Of a stretch of 28,748 nt of DNA, positions 1 to 7,748 are shown in pieces. Source of the stretch: Vulcanimicrobiia bacterium (lineage in GTDB: Bacteria > Eremiobacterota > Eremiobacteria > Baltobacterales > Baltobacteraceae); assembly GCA_024281135.1 (NCBI GenBank), contig JAMXLG010000158.1, positions 1-28,748 of the forward strand. Direction: 5' to 3'. The first letter of the stretch is position 1. The number at the start of each line of letters is the position of its first letter. The notes under the pieces were generated by a model. It was not told the origin of the DNA. It was given only the letters and a program-made list of their open reading frames with translations, and did no database searches. The position numbers were made by a program, and so were the translations under genes.

Positions 1-696
1 GAAGTGCATCGCCGTCGAGTTGTACCAAAGGAAGAACGGCTGATCGGCTTTTGCCTGCTCTTCCAGCCACGCGATTGCGCGTGCGGTTATTTCTTCGTCG
101 ATCGTCTCCATGCGTTTCTTGGTCAGCGGACCCGTATCGACGATTGTTTGCTTTCCGACGCGTCCCCAGCGTGGATCTTCCGACGGATCGTCTTTGTTCG
201 TTGCTTTGCAGTCGAGGACGCCACGAGGTCCAAACCGTTTCTTGAATTCCGGGTCCTTGGGGTAGTCGGGTAACTCCGGCTCTTCTTCGGCGTTGAGGTG
301 ATAGAGGTTGCCGAAGAACACGTCAAAGCCGTGCACTGTTGGCAGAAACTCGTTGCGATCACCCAAATGGTTCTTTCCGAACTGTCCCGTCGCATACCCA
401 AGTGGTTTGAGGAGTTCCGCAATCGTTGGGTCTTCCGGTTGAAGACCGACTGTTGCGCCGGGCATGCCGACCTTCGTTAGTCCGGTGCGGATCGGATTTT
501 GTCCCGCGATGAAGCATGCACGACCCGCGGTGCAACTTTGCTGTGAATAATAGTCCGTGAATAAGCCGCCTTCGTTCGCGACGCGATCGATGTTCGGCGT
601 CCGGTAGCCCATCATGCCGTTGCTAAACTTGCTGATGTTCCAAATCCCGATATCGTCGCCCCAAAGGATCAAAAAGTTGGGCTTCTTTGCTGGCAT
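1..696 (-). CDS. Arylsulfatase family protein, N-terminal part (cut by window edge)
   Basis: The minus strand is open without a stop from ATG at 696 to the window edge (232 codons). It reads as the N-terminal half of a type I sulfatase, which hydrolyses sulfate esters. Visible family features are the metal-binding pair D14-D15 in LWGDDIG and the formylglycine site SCTAGR with C55 and R59, followed by a Gln-Asn-Pro-Ile-Arg-Thr-Gly stretch typical of the family. The modification motif is of the CxA(G/S)R kind rather than CxPSR, a variant that the formylglycine-generating enzyme is known to accept. An FGly-generating enzyme would be needed elsewhere in the genome. GGAG lies about 11 bases before the ATG. 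There is no signal peptide in the visible N-terminus, so the enzyme may be cytoplasmic. It lies 75 bases after folD on the same strand. The substrate cannot be told. Confidence 0.93.
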   Translation of the reverse strand, partial: MPAKKPNFLILWGDDIGIWNISKFSNGMMGYRTPNIDRVANEGGLFTDYYSQQSCTAGRACFIAGQNPIRTGLTKVGMPGATVGLQPEDPTIAELLKPLGYATGQFGKNHLGDRNEFLPTVHGFDVFFGNLYHLNAEEEPELPDYPKDPEFKKRFGPRGVLDCKATNKDDPSEDPRWGRVGKQTIVDTGPLTKKRMETIDEEITARAIAWLEEQAKADQPFFLWYNSTAMHF

Positions 697-771
697 TCGA
701 ACGTGCTCTCCGTTTCTGTTGATGCAGTGCACGAACAGAGTAGCGCAGCCAATCCGTGGTTCTGTATCCGA

Positions 772-1638
772 TTATCGCAGAATCGCGTGTGTCAAATGTT
801 CGGCAGACTTCACGACGTTGCGAAGTAACGCGACATTCGTTACCGGGCCGACGCCGCCCGGAACCGGTGTGATGGCGCCGGCGACTTCGACCGCCGATTG
901 ATAGTCGACGTCGCCCATTAGCTTCTCGTTTACGACGGTCGTGCCGACGTCGATGACGGTCGCGCCGGGTGCGATGTCGTTCCCGCCTATGAGCCCCGGC
1001 ACGCCTGTTGCAACGACAACGATTTCAGCCATCTTGACGAACGGCTGCAAACTCACACTTTCCTTATGCAGTACCGTTACCGTTGCGTCTTGTGCAAGCA
1101 TCAACATCGCGACGGGTGCGCCCACGACGATCGACCGTCCGATCATCACAGCGCGGCGTCCGCGCAGCGGCCAGTGCGGGCTGCGCTCGAGCAACAGCAT
1201 TACCGCGGCGGGCGTCGCCGGGACAAACTCCGTTCCACTGCCGAAGGCAAGATGACCCTGGTTTACGGGGTGCGTACCGTCGACGTCTTTGTGAACCGGA
1301 ATAGCGTCCGCGATCTCGCGGATCGAGAGATGGACCGGCAACGGCTGCTGTAACATGACGCCGTGGACCGTCGGGTTGTCGCGCAGCCGTTCCAACCTTT
1401 CTCTCACTTCCGCGGCCGACGCATGCTCCGGCAGGCGGTCGACCTCGACGGAAACGCCGACGCGCTCTCCGGTTTTCACCAAGTTTCGCACGTAGGCGAC
1501 GCTCGACTCGTTTTCTCCGACGAAAACGATCACGAGTTTGGGATGAATCCCGAGCTCGCGTAGCGCACTCGTACGTGCGACCAGTTCCGTGCGCAGATCG
1601 GCGGCCAGCGCCTTGCCGTCGAGAATGTGGGCGGACAC
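772..1638 (-). CDS. folD: FolD-family methylenetetrahydrofolate dehydrogenase/cyclohydrolase, catalytic Lys replaced
   Basis: This 288-residue protein has the length and layout of FolD, which oxidises 5,10-methylene-THF with NADP and hydrolyses the methenyl product to 10-formyl-THF. Substrate-side motifs are YVRN (Y49), the Gln in MLQQPLP (about 97) and KDVDG (117-121). The Rossmann part carries GRSIVVGAP and the C-terminal TPVPGGVGPVT. The catalytic Lys four residues after Tyr49 (Lys54 in E. coli, Lys56 in human MTHFD1) is Leu53; the next family lysine, K55, is kept. GRSNIVGKP is also altered, with Asn to Ile and Lys to Ala. From family knowledge, cyclohydrolase activity should be lost or weak. 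The start is GTG at 1638, with only a weak ribosome site. Family assignment is secure; bifunctionality is doubtful. Confidence 0.95.
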   Translation of the reverse strand: MSAHILDGKALAADLRTELVARTSALRELGIHPKLVIVFVGENESSVAYVRNLVKTGERVGVSVEVDRLPEHASAAEVRERLERLRDNPTVHGVMLQQPLPVHLSIREIADAIPVHKDVDGTHPVNQGHLAFGSGTEFVPATPAAVMLLLERSPHWPLRGRRAVMIGRSIVVGAPVAMLMLAQDATVTVLHKESVSLQPFVKMAEIVVVATGVPGLIGGNDIAPGATVIDVGTTVVNEKLMGDVDYQSAVEVAGAITPVPGGVGPVTNVALLRNVVKSAEHLTHAILR

Positions 1639-1681
1639 GCGGTCGCGGTTTCGTCCGTAGGAGGATGGTCACCTGGAACAC

Positions 1682-1957
1682 GTGCGGCGCGAGGTGCGCC
1701 TGGGGTCGAATTTCGCGGCAGAAAGCTTCGAACGCGCTTTCGAGCGATTCGTCCAAATCTACAACGTTTCGCCGAAACTCGCGCGCTGCAGTCCGGATGT
1801 TCTCTCGCGCTACTGCCGCTTGTTTGAGTCCGGCGACGACGCGGCGCGTAAGCGGGAGGTTCGCTTCCGCGGCGTTCCTATCTACGCCGCCGTCATGCCC
1901 GCCGGAACGATTGCGTTCGAAGGTGACGTCGACGAAGACCGGATGGGTGACTGGTGA
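1682..1957 (+). CDS. Small conserved-looking hypothetical protein (about 91-94 aa)
   Basis: I do not recognise the family. The product is a small soluble protein rich in charged residues, with an amphipathic helical middle (FERAFERFVQIY) and a C-terminus that looks like a compact alpha/beta fold. It has no signal peptide and no membrane segment. It is judged real because its TGA stop overlaps the GTG of the next gene (GTGA at 1954-1957) and because an AGGAGG box sits at 1659-1664. That box is 17 bases before GTG 1682 but only 8 bases before an in-frame CTG at 1673, so translation may start at CTG and add three residues. An in-frame TAG at 1658-1660 bars any longer N-terminus. It heads a three-gene operon with a TlpA-like thioredoxin and starts only about 40 bases from the divergent folD. 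Confidence 0.7.
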   Translation: MRREVRLGSNFAAESFERAFERFVQIYNVSPKLARCSPDVLSRYCRLFESGDDAARKREVRFRGVPIYAAVMPAGTIAFEGDVDEDRMGDW

Positions 1958-2484
1958 GCCGTCAACTGCGTTGGCTGCTCATCGCAGCCGTGTTGGTGCT
2001 CGCGGCAATCGTCATCATCCCGTTTTTTCGCTCCGACTCATCGCACGCGTCCGGGCCGTCCGCAATGGTCGGAACAGCGGCGCCCGTGTTCACATTGCTC
2101 GACGATCGCGGTGCATCGGTCTCGCTCCAAAAGTATCACGGGCATATCGTTTTGATGAACCTGTGGGCCTCGTGGTGCCCTCCATGCCGCGCCGAGATGC
2201 CGGATTTGCAGCGGCTCTCGCAACAATTCGGGCCGGCGGGCTTGGTCGTCGTCGGGGTGAACGAAGGTGAATCGCCGGAACGAGCGCGCGCATTTGCGCA
2301 GTCGCTCGGCATTCGCTTTCCGATTTGGATCGACGATCAGCAGCGATACGGCCGCCTCTACGCGGCGCTCGGCATGCCCACGACGGTCGTGATCGGACGT
2401 GACGGAACGGTGATGAAAGGCTTCGATGGCGCATTGACGCTCTCGCAGATGCAAGACGCCGTCAAACCGTATCTCAATTCGTGA
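1954..2484 (+). CDS. TlpA/ResA-like membrane-anchored thiol-disulfide oxidoreductase
   Basis: This 176-residue protein has one N-terminal membrane anchor (residues 6-24) followed by an extracytoplasmic AlkC/TSA/TlpA-type thioredoxin fold. The redox centre is WCPPC (W74, C75, C78). The cis-proline loop GMPTTVVIGRDG lies near residue 152. WCPPC with this arrangement is typical of ResA/TlpA/CcmG-like reductases, which reduce apocytochrome c or other periplasmic disulfides. The start is GTG at 1954, overlapping the upstream stop by 4 bases, and the stop overlaps the downstream GTG in the same way, so translation of the trio is probably coupled. The cytochrome maturation partner genes that would fix its substrate are not in the window. 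Confidence 0.92.
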   Translation: MSRQLRWLLIAAVLVLAAIVIIPFFRSDSSHASGPSAMVGTAAPVFTLLDDRGASVSLQKYHGHIVLMNLWASWCPPCRAEMPDLQRLSQQFGPAGLVVVGVNEGESPERARAFAQSLGIRFPIWIDDQQRYGRLYAALGMPTTVVIGRDGTVMKGFDGALTLSQMQDAVKPYLNS

Positions 2485-3389
2485 TCGTCAGCATCATCGC
2501 CGGCGCGGTGCTCGTTGCGTGCGCGTTGGTCGAACTCTTTGTTCCGGGCAACGATCTCTATCACTACGGCTGGTTCAACGTGCTGCTCGCAGCGCTCGTC
2601 GTCGTTGCGCTCTTGCCTTTGCCGAAAACGCTGCGTTCGATGCGGTCGCAACGCTCGCGCGTAGGTTTCGCGGTTGCGATCACGGGGTGCGTCATTGCGG
2701 GCTTTGCAACCATCGCGTCGGGATTGCTCGGACCGGACTCGCAAGTGCTCGTGGCTGCACCCGGTGCGACGATTCGCGTCGATGAGCTGGGCGGTTCGCT
2801 CGTCTTTCCGATCGCCTCACCGACGAGCGCGACGCAATCCGAGGTCCTACTCGTGCGCGGCGGACGCGAGCAGCCCATTGGCGGTCGTCGTTATGTTGGA
2901 CCATTCTTGCTCCAATCGGTGCCGCGTTCTGTTGTCGCGGTCAATGTTTCGGACGCTCGCGGCGCACATCTCACGGTGACGCAGCCGACGGGGAACACGT
3001 TTCTTTCGCCGGTTTTACTCATGCAGAACGAGCAGTCGATCGCGGGGATGACTGTGCCGTACGATTCGTTTGCCGTTCCGGCGGCTCACCGCGTCGTGAA
3101 AACCGTGCTTTTTAGCGCCGATCAAGCCGCACGACTGCCATCGCTCGGAGCCGCGTCTCCAGCCGTTTTGTTCGACGTCGAAAACGACAATGAGGTCGGA
3201 GTAAAGAACGGTATCGGCGTTGTTCGCGACGGTGCCCGTGTGTCGCTCGGCGGTATTGAGTTGCAGCCGAACGTCTTCACATACCCTGCAGTGCGGGTCG
3301 TTTCGGTGCCCGATTGGCGGATCGTGCTCTTGTCGATCGTCCTTGTGGTCGTGGGCGCGATCTTGACGCGTGAGCCGCGAACCGTGTAG
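2481..3389 (+). CDS. Hypothetical membrane protein with extracytoplasmic domain
   Basis: The family is not recognised. The 302-residue product has three hydrophobic segments near its N-terminus (about residues 3-18, 31-47 and 62-83). A long polar, beta-rich middle (about 90-275) follows, then a C-terminal membrane helix (about 278-297) and a short basic tail. This suggests a periplasmic beta domain held between membrane helices. Starting at GTG 2481, it overlaps the thioredoxin stop by 4 bases (GTGA), so it is likely made together with the TlpA-like protein. Only one cysteine is visible, in the first helix, so the protein is unlikely to be a direct disulfide-exchange partner such as DsbD/CcdA. 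A possible promoter for the next gene overlaps its last codons. Confidence 0.85.
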   Translation: MIVSIIAGAVLVACALVELFVPGNDLYHYGWFNVLLAALVVVALLPLPKTLRSMRSQRSRVGFAVAITGCVIAGFATIASGLLGPDSQVLVAAPGATIRVDELGGSLVFPIASPTSATQSEVLLVRGGREQPIGGRRYVGPFLLQSVPRSVVAVNVSDARGAHLTVTQPTGNTFLSPVLLMQNEQSIAGMTVPYDSFAVPAAHRVVKTVLFSADQAARLPSLGAASPAVLFDVENDNEVGVKNGIGVVRDGARVSLGGIELQPNVFTYPAVRVVSVPDWRIVLLSIVLVVVGAILTREPRTV

Positions 3390-3392
3390 CAT
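3363..3392 (+). promoter_or_regulatory. Candidate sigma70-type promoter of the proC leader
   Basis: TTGACG at 3363-3368 (5 of 6 to the -35 consensus) and TAGCAT at 3387-3392 are separated by 18 bases. The predicted start of transcription is about 3399-3400, giving a leader of roughly 136 bases before proC. It overlaps the end of the upstream gene. The -10 match is only 4 of 6, so the call is tentative. Confidence 0.35.
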
Positions 3393-3402
3393 GATTCGAA
3401 CT

Positions 3403-3462
3403 ATGACGTATGTCGTGACGCTTCCGAGCCCGCAGCCGCATCAGGAGATGCCGGTTCGGTAG
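3403..3462 (+). CDS. Short proline-rich ORF upstream of proC (possible leader peptide)
   Basis: A 19-codon ORF runs from ATG 3403 to TAG 3460-3462. Four of its codons are CCG proline, three of them in the alternating run PSPQP. It lies between a candidate promoter and the terminator hairpin in front of proC, where a proline-sensing leader peptide would be expected. No ribosome-binding site is evident; if transcription starts near 3400 it would be almost leaderless. No clear antiterminator pairing was found. It may be a chance ORF. Confidence 0.25.
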   Translation: MTYVVTLPSPQPHQEMPVR

Positions 3463-3488
3463 CGCACGCGTCGTTGCAAGATACGGAC

Positions 3489-3523
3489 GAAGCCGCTCCA
3501 GCCGGAGCGGCTTCGTTTTTTAT
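3489..3523 (+). terminator. Rho-independent terminator between the TlpA operon and proC
   Basis: A perfect 11-bp stem, GAAGCCGCTCC (3489-3499) with GGAGCGGCTTC (3504-3514), closes an AGCC loop and is followed by GTTTTTTATT. The proC ribosome site begins three bases after the T-run. It either ends the upstream operon or acts as an attenuator in the proC leader. Confidence 0.9.
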
Positions 3524-3535
3524 TCGGAGTAAGGT

Positions 3536-4267
3536 ATGCGAGTCGGGATTATCGGTCATGGAACGCTCGGCGGCGCGATCGCCGAAGGGTTGCGAGCGAG
3601 CGCTTCGGTGAGCGCCATCGAAAGCACGACGCGGCAAACGCGCGAACGCAACCCGTCGCTCGTGCGCGAAAGTGACGTTGTGCTTGTGTGCACGAAACCG
3701 CGCGACGTCGAGTTCGTTCTGCGCTCGATTGCCGATTCGCTCACCGGAGAACACGTGCTGATCTCGACGGCTGCATCGATCGGGATCGAACAGTTGCGAT
3801 CGTGGTCGCACGGACGAGCGCGAGTCGTTCGTGCGATGCCCAACACCCCGGCCCGCGCGGCCGAGGCGATGACGATCGTCGCGCGCGATGCGCAGACGTG
3901 CGAACGCGCACTCGAAACGGCGCAGTTGCTGTTTTCTTCGCTCGGACGCACGATCGTGATGAATGAGTCCCAGATGGATGCGGTAACGGCGATTAGCGGA
4001 TGCGGGCCGGCGTACGTCTTCGTCGTGATCGAGGCTATGATCGACGCTGCAATCGCGCTCGGCATTCCGTACGCGCAAGCGCGTGAAATGGTCGCGCAGA
4101 CCGTGCTCGGTTCAGCGGCGTTGCTGCTGCGCGGGAACGAACACCCCGCTCAACTGAAGACCGCCGTCGCAACGCCGGGAGGACGAACCGTACGCGGATT
4201 GATCGAGTTGGAAGAAGGCAACCTTCGCGCAACGATTAGCCGCGCGCTACGGAGTAGCGCCGGCTAG
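3536..4267 (+). CDS. proC: Pyrroline-5-carboxylate reductase
   Basis: The product (243 residues, slightly shorter than the usual 260-280) reduces pyrroline-5-carboxylate to proline with NAD(P)H, the last step of proline synthesis. The N-terminal Rossmann motif is VGIIGHGTLG (residues 3-12). VRAMPNTPA near residue 100 and the C-terminal signature blocks SGCGPAYVF and VATPGGRTVRGL are characteristic of the family. The shortness comes mainly from the nucleotide-binding half. The ATG at 3536 has GGAG seven bases upstream and lies just past a strong terminator hairpin, so readthrough or a leader-based control may set its expression. Its last 21 bases overlap the tail of the convergent deacetylase gene. 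Confidence 0.95.
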   Translation: MRVGIIGHGTLGGAIAEGLRASASVSAIESTTRQTRERNPSLVRESDVVLVCTKPRDVEFVLRSIADSLTGEHVLISTAASIGIEQLRSWSHGRARVVRAMPNTPARAAEAMTIVARDAQTCERALETAQLLFSSLGRTIVMNESQMDAVTAISGCGPAYVFVVIEAMIDAAIALGIPYAQAREMVAQTVLGSAALLLRGNEHPAQLKTAVATPGGRTVRGLIELEEGNLRATISRALRSSAG

Positions 4268-4960
4268 GGGAACACCGAAGAACTTTTGAAATGCGGCGAT
4301 CGTGGTGACGTCTTTGATTCGTAGTCGCGGTATTTCGAGCCGCGGCTCGATGCCGATACGATGCGACGGATCGGTTGTAAAAGCGAGTTCGATGGGTTCC
4401 TTCGCGAGAATCGCTATCGTGGCGCGATTGAACGTACCGCCCGGATAAGCGTAGGTATCTGCGGATATGCCGGCGCGTTCGCGCAAGGCCGTGAGGCAAC
4501 CGTCGATCTGGGCCTTCTGCGCGTTCGCGGTAAGCGATGCGAGATCGACGTGTTCGACGTTGTGGCCACCAATCGACATACCGTTTCGGGCCATTTCGCG
4601 GATCTGTGCCCACGTCATATGATTGCGCGTGCCGACATTCCCCGTCGTCACGAAGAAGGTCGCGTGCGCATGATGATGCACGAGGATCGGAAACGCTTGC
4701 GTGTACTGGTCAGCGTAGCCGTCGTCGAAGGTAAAGATGACCATGTCTTGCGTCGGGCGCTTCGTGCGCATCGCGGTGAGATAGTCGTCAACGCTCACGG
4801 CACGCAAATGGCGGCTCGAGAGATAGTCGAGTTCATCGCTCAACTGCGACGGTGAAACGGTAAGTGCTCGTCCGATTGCACCGCTCGGCGCATGAGGATC
4901 CACCTGGTGATACATCAGGATCGTGGGAAGATGCAACAAAACGGCTAGAAGAAGGTGCAT
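4247..4960 (-). CDS. Polysaccharide deacetylase family protein (NodB fold)
   Basis: This 237-residue protein is a carbohydrate esterase family 4 enzyme, which removes N-acetyl groups from chitin-like, peptidoglycan or exopolysaccharide chains. Motif 1 is TFDDGY (residues 77-82, catalytic and metal Asp79/Asp80). The metal-binding histidines are H133 and H137 in GGHNVEH. Motif 3 appears as YAYPGGTFN. ILMYHQV near the N-terminus is common in the PgaB/IcaB-like subgroup. The first 13 residues are hydrophobic and could serve as a weak signal or anchor. It is the last gene of the minus-strand run and begins 3 bases after tldE, with AAGG almost touching the ATG, so translation probably depends on coupling. 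Its 3' end overlaps proC by 21 bases. Confidence 0.93.
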   Translation of the reverse strand: MHLLLAVLLHLPTILMYHQVDPHAPSGAIGRALTVSPSQLSDELDYLSSRHLRAVSVDDYLTAMRTKRPTQDMVIFTFDDGYADQYTQAFPILVHHHAHATFFVTTGNVGTRNHMTWAQIREMARNGMSIGGHNVEHVDLASLTANAQKAQIDGCLTALRERAGISADTYAYPGGTFNRATIAILAKEPIELAFTTDPSHRIGIEPRLEIPRLRIKDVTTIAAFQKFFGVPLAGATP

Positions 4961-4963
4961 GCC

Positions 4964-6295
4964 TTAGAATTCTGTCGTGCTGGTAAAGTTGAAACGCTCG
5001 ATCTTTGCTGTGGGGACGACCAGCGAATATGAATACTGTCCAGTCCTGTGTTGATCTTTCGAAAACGACACCGCGCCTAACGCATCGACGATACTTTGGT
5101 TGAATCGCAGGTTACGCACGCCGCCGGTGATGCGCCCGTGTTCGATGAGGAACGTTCCGTCGCGCGTCATGCCGGTTACGATCGTTTTCTTCTGATCGAC
5201 CGTGCGGATGTACCAGAAACGCGAGATCAAAAGACCCTGCGTAGTCTCTGAGATCAGCTCGTCGGTCGATTTCGCTCCGGGAGAGACGACGATGTTGAGG
5301 GCCTGCGGACCCCATGCATTGGGTGCGGGGAGCGCGTGACCGGTATTCGGGCGATTCAACTTTTTCGCATAATAACTGTCGGTGACGATGTTGCGCACGA
5401 CGCCGCCGTCGATGAGCGCAAGACGCTCTTTCGGCTGCGCTTCGAAATCAAACGGCATCCCCGGCGCCAGCGGATGCGCATAATCGTCATGGATCGTCAC
5501 TGAATCGTCGAAATACGAGCGGTCCAGCCCGTCGCTGCAAAACGACGAGCCTTCATCGAACGATTGCGCCGAAAAGTGCCCGATCAGATAGGTGAGCAGC
5601 TCCCCAAATGCAGGGGCCTCGAGAATAACCGTCCACTCTCCCGGATCCACCGATCGAGGTGTAGCGGATTCGCGCGCTTTGTGCATCGCGCGACGGCCGA
5701 CGTCGCGTCCATCGACCGCGCCGGCTCGCGTCGAATAGTGTTCGGCGAATCCGCTCGAATCGGGCGCAATCATCTTCACGTTTGCTTGCGCGTCGGTGCC
5801 GTCGAACGAAGCGAGCGCTCCGGACGTATTCGCAATCGTGATACCTGAATTCGATGTTGAAGCATATCCGGCGCACCAATAGCCCGCCGTGTCCGCTTCG
5901 TCGAGGATCGCATCGCAGATTTGCGCACGCGCAAAGGCATCGGCGCGGGCTGTCGGGTCGTCGTACGCGCCGTCGGGAACAGCAACAGCGCCTCCGCGCG
6001 GAAGCGAGGGTTGCAGCGGATCGGCCGGAGCAAAGGCGGCCATGTCGATCGCGCGGCGAACGAGCTCTTCGAGATCTGCGTCGCTCGTGCGATTGCCGGC
6101 GGTGACGCCGGTACGCCCAGCGGTAATCGCGCGAACGGAAACGTTGACGTCCATGGCATCGACATTTTGATTCGAGACGCCATGCGTGAACCGTGTCAAT
6201 GCGCTGTTTGATGCGCTGACGATGACTTCGGTTTGATCGGAGTTTGAAAACGCAAGCGCGCGTTTAGCGATCGCCTCGCGCTGCCCCTTATCCAC
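4964..6295 (-). CDS. tldE: TldE/PmbA-like subunit of the TldD/TldE metalloprotease
   Basis: The 443-residue product belongs to the PmbA/TldD superfamily and is the non-metal partner. It lacks the HExxxH zinc motif of TldD but keeps the family fold, with blocks such as SVRAITAGRTGVTAGN near residue 55 and LPAPNAWGPQALNIVVSPG in the C-terminal half. In E. coli the TldD/TldE heterodimer is a cytoplasmic metalloprotease that degrades unfolded peptides, removes leader peptides (microcin B17) and degrades the CcdA antitoxin. The GTG start at 6295 lies inside the end of tldD (8-base overlap), which fits balanced production of the two subunits. No RiPP precursor is visible nearby, so the substrate is unknown. 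Confidence 0.92.
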   Translation of the reverse strand: MDKGQREAIAKRALAFSNSDQTEVIVSASNSALTRFTHGVSNQNVDAMDVNVSVRAITAGRTGVTAGNRTSDADLEELVRRAIDMAAFAPADPLQPSLPRGGAVAVPDGAYDDPTARADAFARAQICDAILDEADTAGYWCAGYASTSNSGITIANTSGALASFDGTDAQANVKMIAPDSSGFAEHYSTRAGAVDGRDVGRRAMHKARESATPRSVDPGEWTVILEAPAFGELLTYLIGHFSAQSFDEGSSFCSDGLDRSYFDDSVTIHDDYAHPLAPGMPFDFEAQPKERLALIDGGVVRNIVTDSYYAKKLNRPNTGHALPAPNAWGPQALNIVVSPGAKSTDELISETTQGLLISRFWYIRTVDQKKTIVTGMTRDGTFLIEHGRITGGVRNLRFNQSIVDALGAVSFSKDQHRTGQYSYSLVVPTAKIERFNFTSTTEF

Positions 6296-7739
6296 GATAT
6301 CCGACTCCTACCGCGATGTCGCGGAAGCGCGCCGGAGCCGCCGCCTGCGTCGTACGTCCGGTTTGCATCGGCTCGCCTTTGCCGCAATTCGGCGTGCCCC
6401 ATGCGTTCCACGACCGCTCGTCGGCAATCGCATCGCACGCATTCCAGAACTGCGGCGTCAAGCCGCCGTACGTCGGATTTTTCAGCATACGTCCGCGTTT
6501 GCCGTTCTTGACTTCCCACGCGACCTCGCAGCCGAATTGAAAGTTGAGACGGCGGTCGTCGATCGACCACGAGCGGTTGCTCTCCATGTAAATACCGTCG
6601 CGCACGTCATCGAAAAGGTGCTCGAATGGCACGTTGCCGGGAAGTAGGTTGAGATTGCACATGCGGATCATGGGAACGAACTCCCAACTCTGCGCGCGCA
6701 CGCATGCGTTACTCGTGCGTCCGATCGCGCGAGCCGTGTCGTTGCTCATTTCGTAGCCGGCGAGCATGCCGCCTCGGATGATGTCCGAGACGCCTGACTT
6801 CGTACCTTCGTCGTCGTATCCGCACGTTGCCATGCCGGCGGGCAGCGTGTTGTCGATCACGATCGTGACGATATCTGAGCCGTACTTGAGCTTGCCGAGC
6901 TGATCGATTTCGAGAAAACTCGTGCCGGAGAAATTCGCTTCCCATCCCATGACGCGATCGAGTTCCGCGGGATGGCCGCACGATTCGTGTATCTGCAGCG
7001 ACATTTGCGAGCCGCCCAAGATGATGTCGAACGTTCCGCTCGGGCACTGCGGCGCGGCGAGCAGCGCTGTCGCCTCTTCGCCGATGCGCGCCGCATTCTC
7101 GATCAGTTGCGCTTCCTCGACGATCTCCCATCCGCCTGATTTATAGAGTCCGATATCGCCTGGAAACGTGCGTGCTTGCACGTCGCCTTCACCTACAGCC
7201 AAAGCCTGAATGCCGCTTCCGGTTTGCACGATGTGTTGTTCGATCGCCGATCCGATCGAACTGAAGAAGAACTTGTGCGTATTCCAGAGGTCGAGCCATG
7301 CGCGCCCGACGCCGATCGATTTCGTCGAGTGCAGAGCTTTCTCGGCCGCGAGTAACAGCGCAACCCGATCGCCGAGCGGAACGGTGCGCGGGTCGCGTAC
7401 GACCGGCGTTTCGAATCGATCGACGTACGCTGCAGCCGGCACTTCGCCGATCGGGCGCCGCGCGATCGAAGCGCTCGCGCGGGCGATTGTTACCGCGCGT
7501 GCGGCCGCTGCATCAATTCCCGCTTGCGTGAGGTCGGCCGACGCGGCAAATCCCCACGCGCCGTCCACGAGTGCGCGAATTCCGTACCCGATGCTGCGTG
7601 AATCGGCAAGCGAGGCAACGACGGCGTTGCGCACTTCAATGCGTTCGGTTTGCACCGATTCGAACCGGACGTCCGCGTAGTACGCACCACGAGCGGCGGC
7701 GGTATCGAGCGCCCGCCGCCCGAGGTCTTCGAACTCCAT
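6288..7739 (-). CDS. tldD: TldD metalloprotease catalytic subunit
   Basis: This 483-residue protein is the zinc-bearing partner of the TldD/TldE protease. The HExxxH motif is present as HESCGH (residues 251-256) within the family block around ILGGSQMSLQIHESCGHPAE. The C-terminal half has the expected family blocks, including the Gly-rich YDDEGT stretch and NGKRGRML. Length agrees with E. coli TldD (481). The ATG at 7739 is preceded by GGAG about 12 bases upstream. It follows the NAGPA-domain gene by 9 bases and overlaps tldE by 8. Intact active-site residues argue for a working protease. Its place among envelope carbohydrate genes is unusual and gives no direct clue to substrate. Confidence 0.95.
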   Translation of the reverse strand: MEFEDLGRRALDTAAARGAYYADVRFESVQTERIEVRNAVVASLADSRSIGYGIRALVDGAWGFAASADLTQAGIDAAAARAVTIARASASIARRPIGEVPAAAYVDRFETPVVRDPRTVPLGDRVALLLAAEKALHSTKSIGVGRAWLDLWNTHKFFFSSIGSAIEQHIVQTGSGIQALAVGEGDVQARTFPGDIGLYKSGGWEIVEEAQLIENAARIGEEATALLAAPQCPSGTFDIILGGSQMSLQIHESCGHPAELDRVMGWEANFSGTSFLEIDQLGKLKYGSDIVTIVIDNTLPAGMATCGYDDEGTKSGVSDIIRGGMLAGYEMSNDTARAIGRTSNACVRAQSWEFVPMIRMCNLNLLPGNVPFEHLFDDVRDGIYMESNRSWSIDDRRLNFQFGCEVAWEVKNGKRGRMLKNPTYGGLTPQFWNACDAIADERSWNAWGTPNCGKGEPMQTGRTTQAAAPARFRDIAVGVGYRG

Positions 7740-7748
7740 GAGGCGCGA

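Noticed and set aside
1064..1756. Minus-strand frame of 230 codons overlapping folD
   Set aside because: A shifted-frame shadow of folD, extremely Arg-rich.
3401..4078. Minus-strand open frame of 225 codons opposite proC
   Set aside because: Composition is Arg/His/Asp-rich, without domains; proC has clear family motifs on the other strand.
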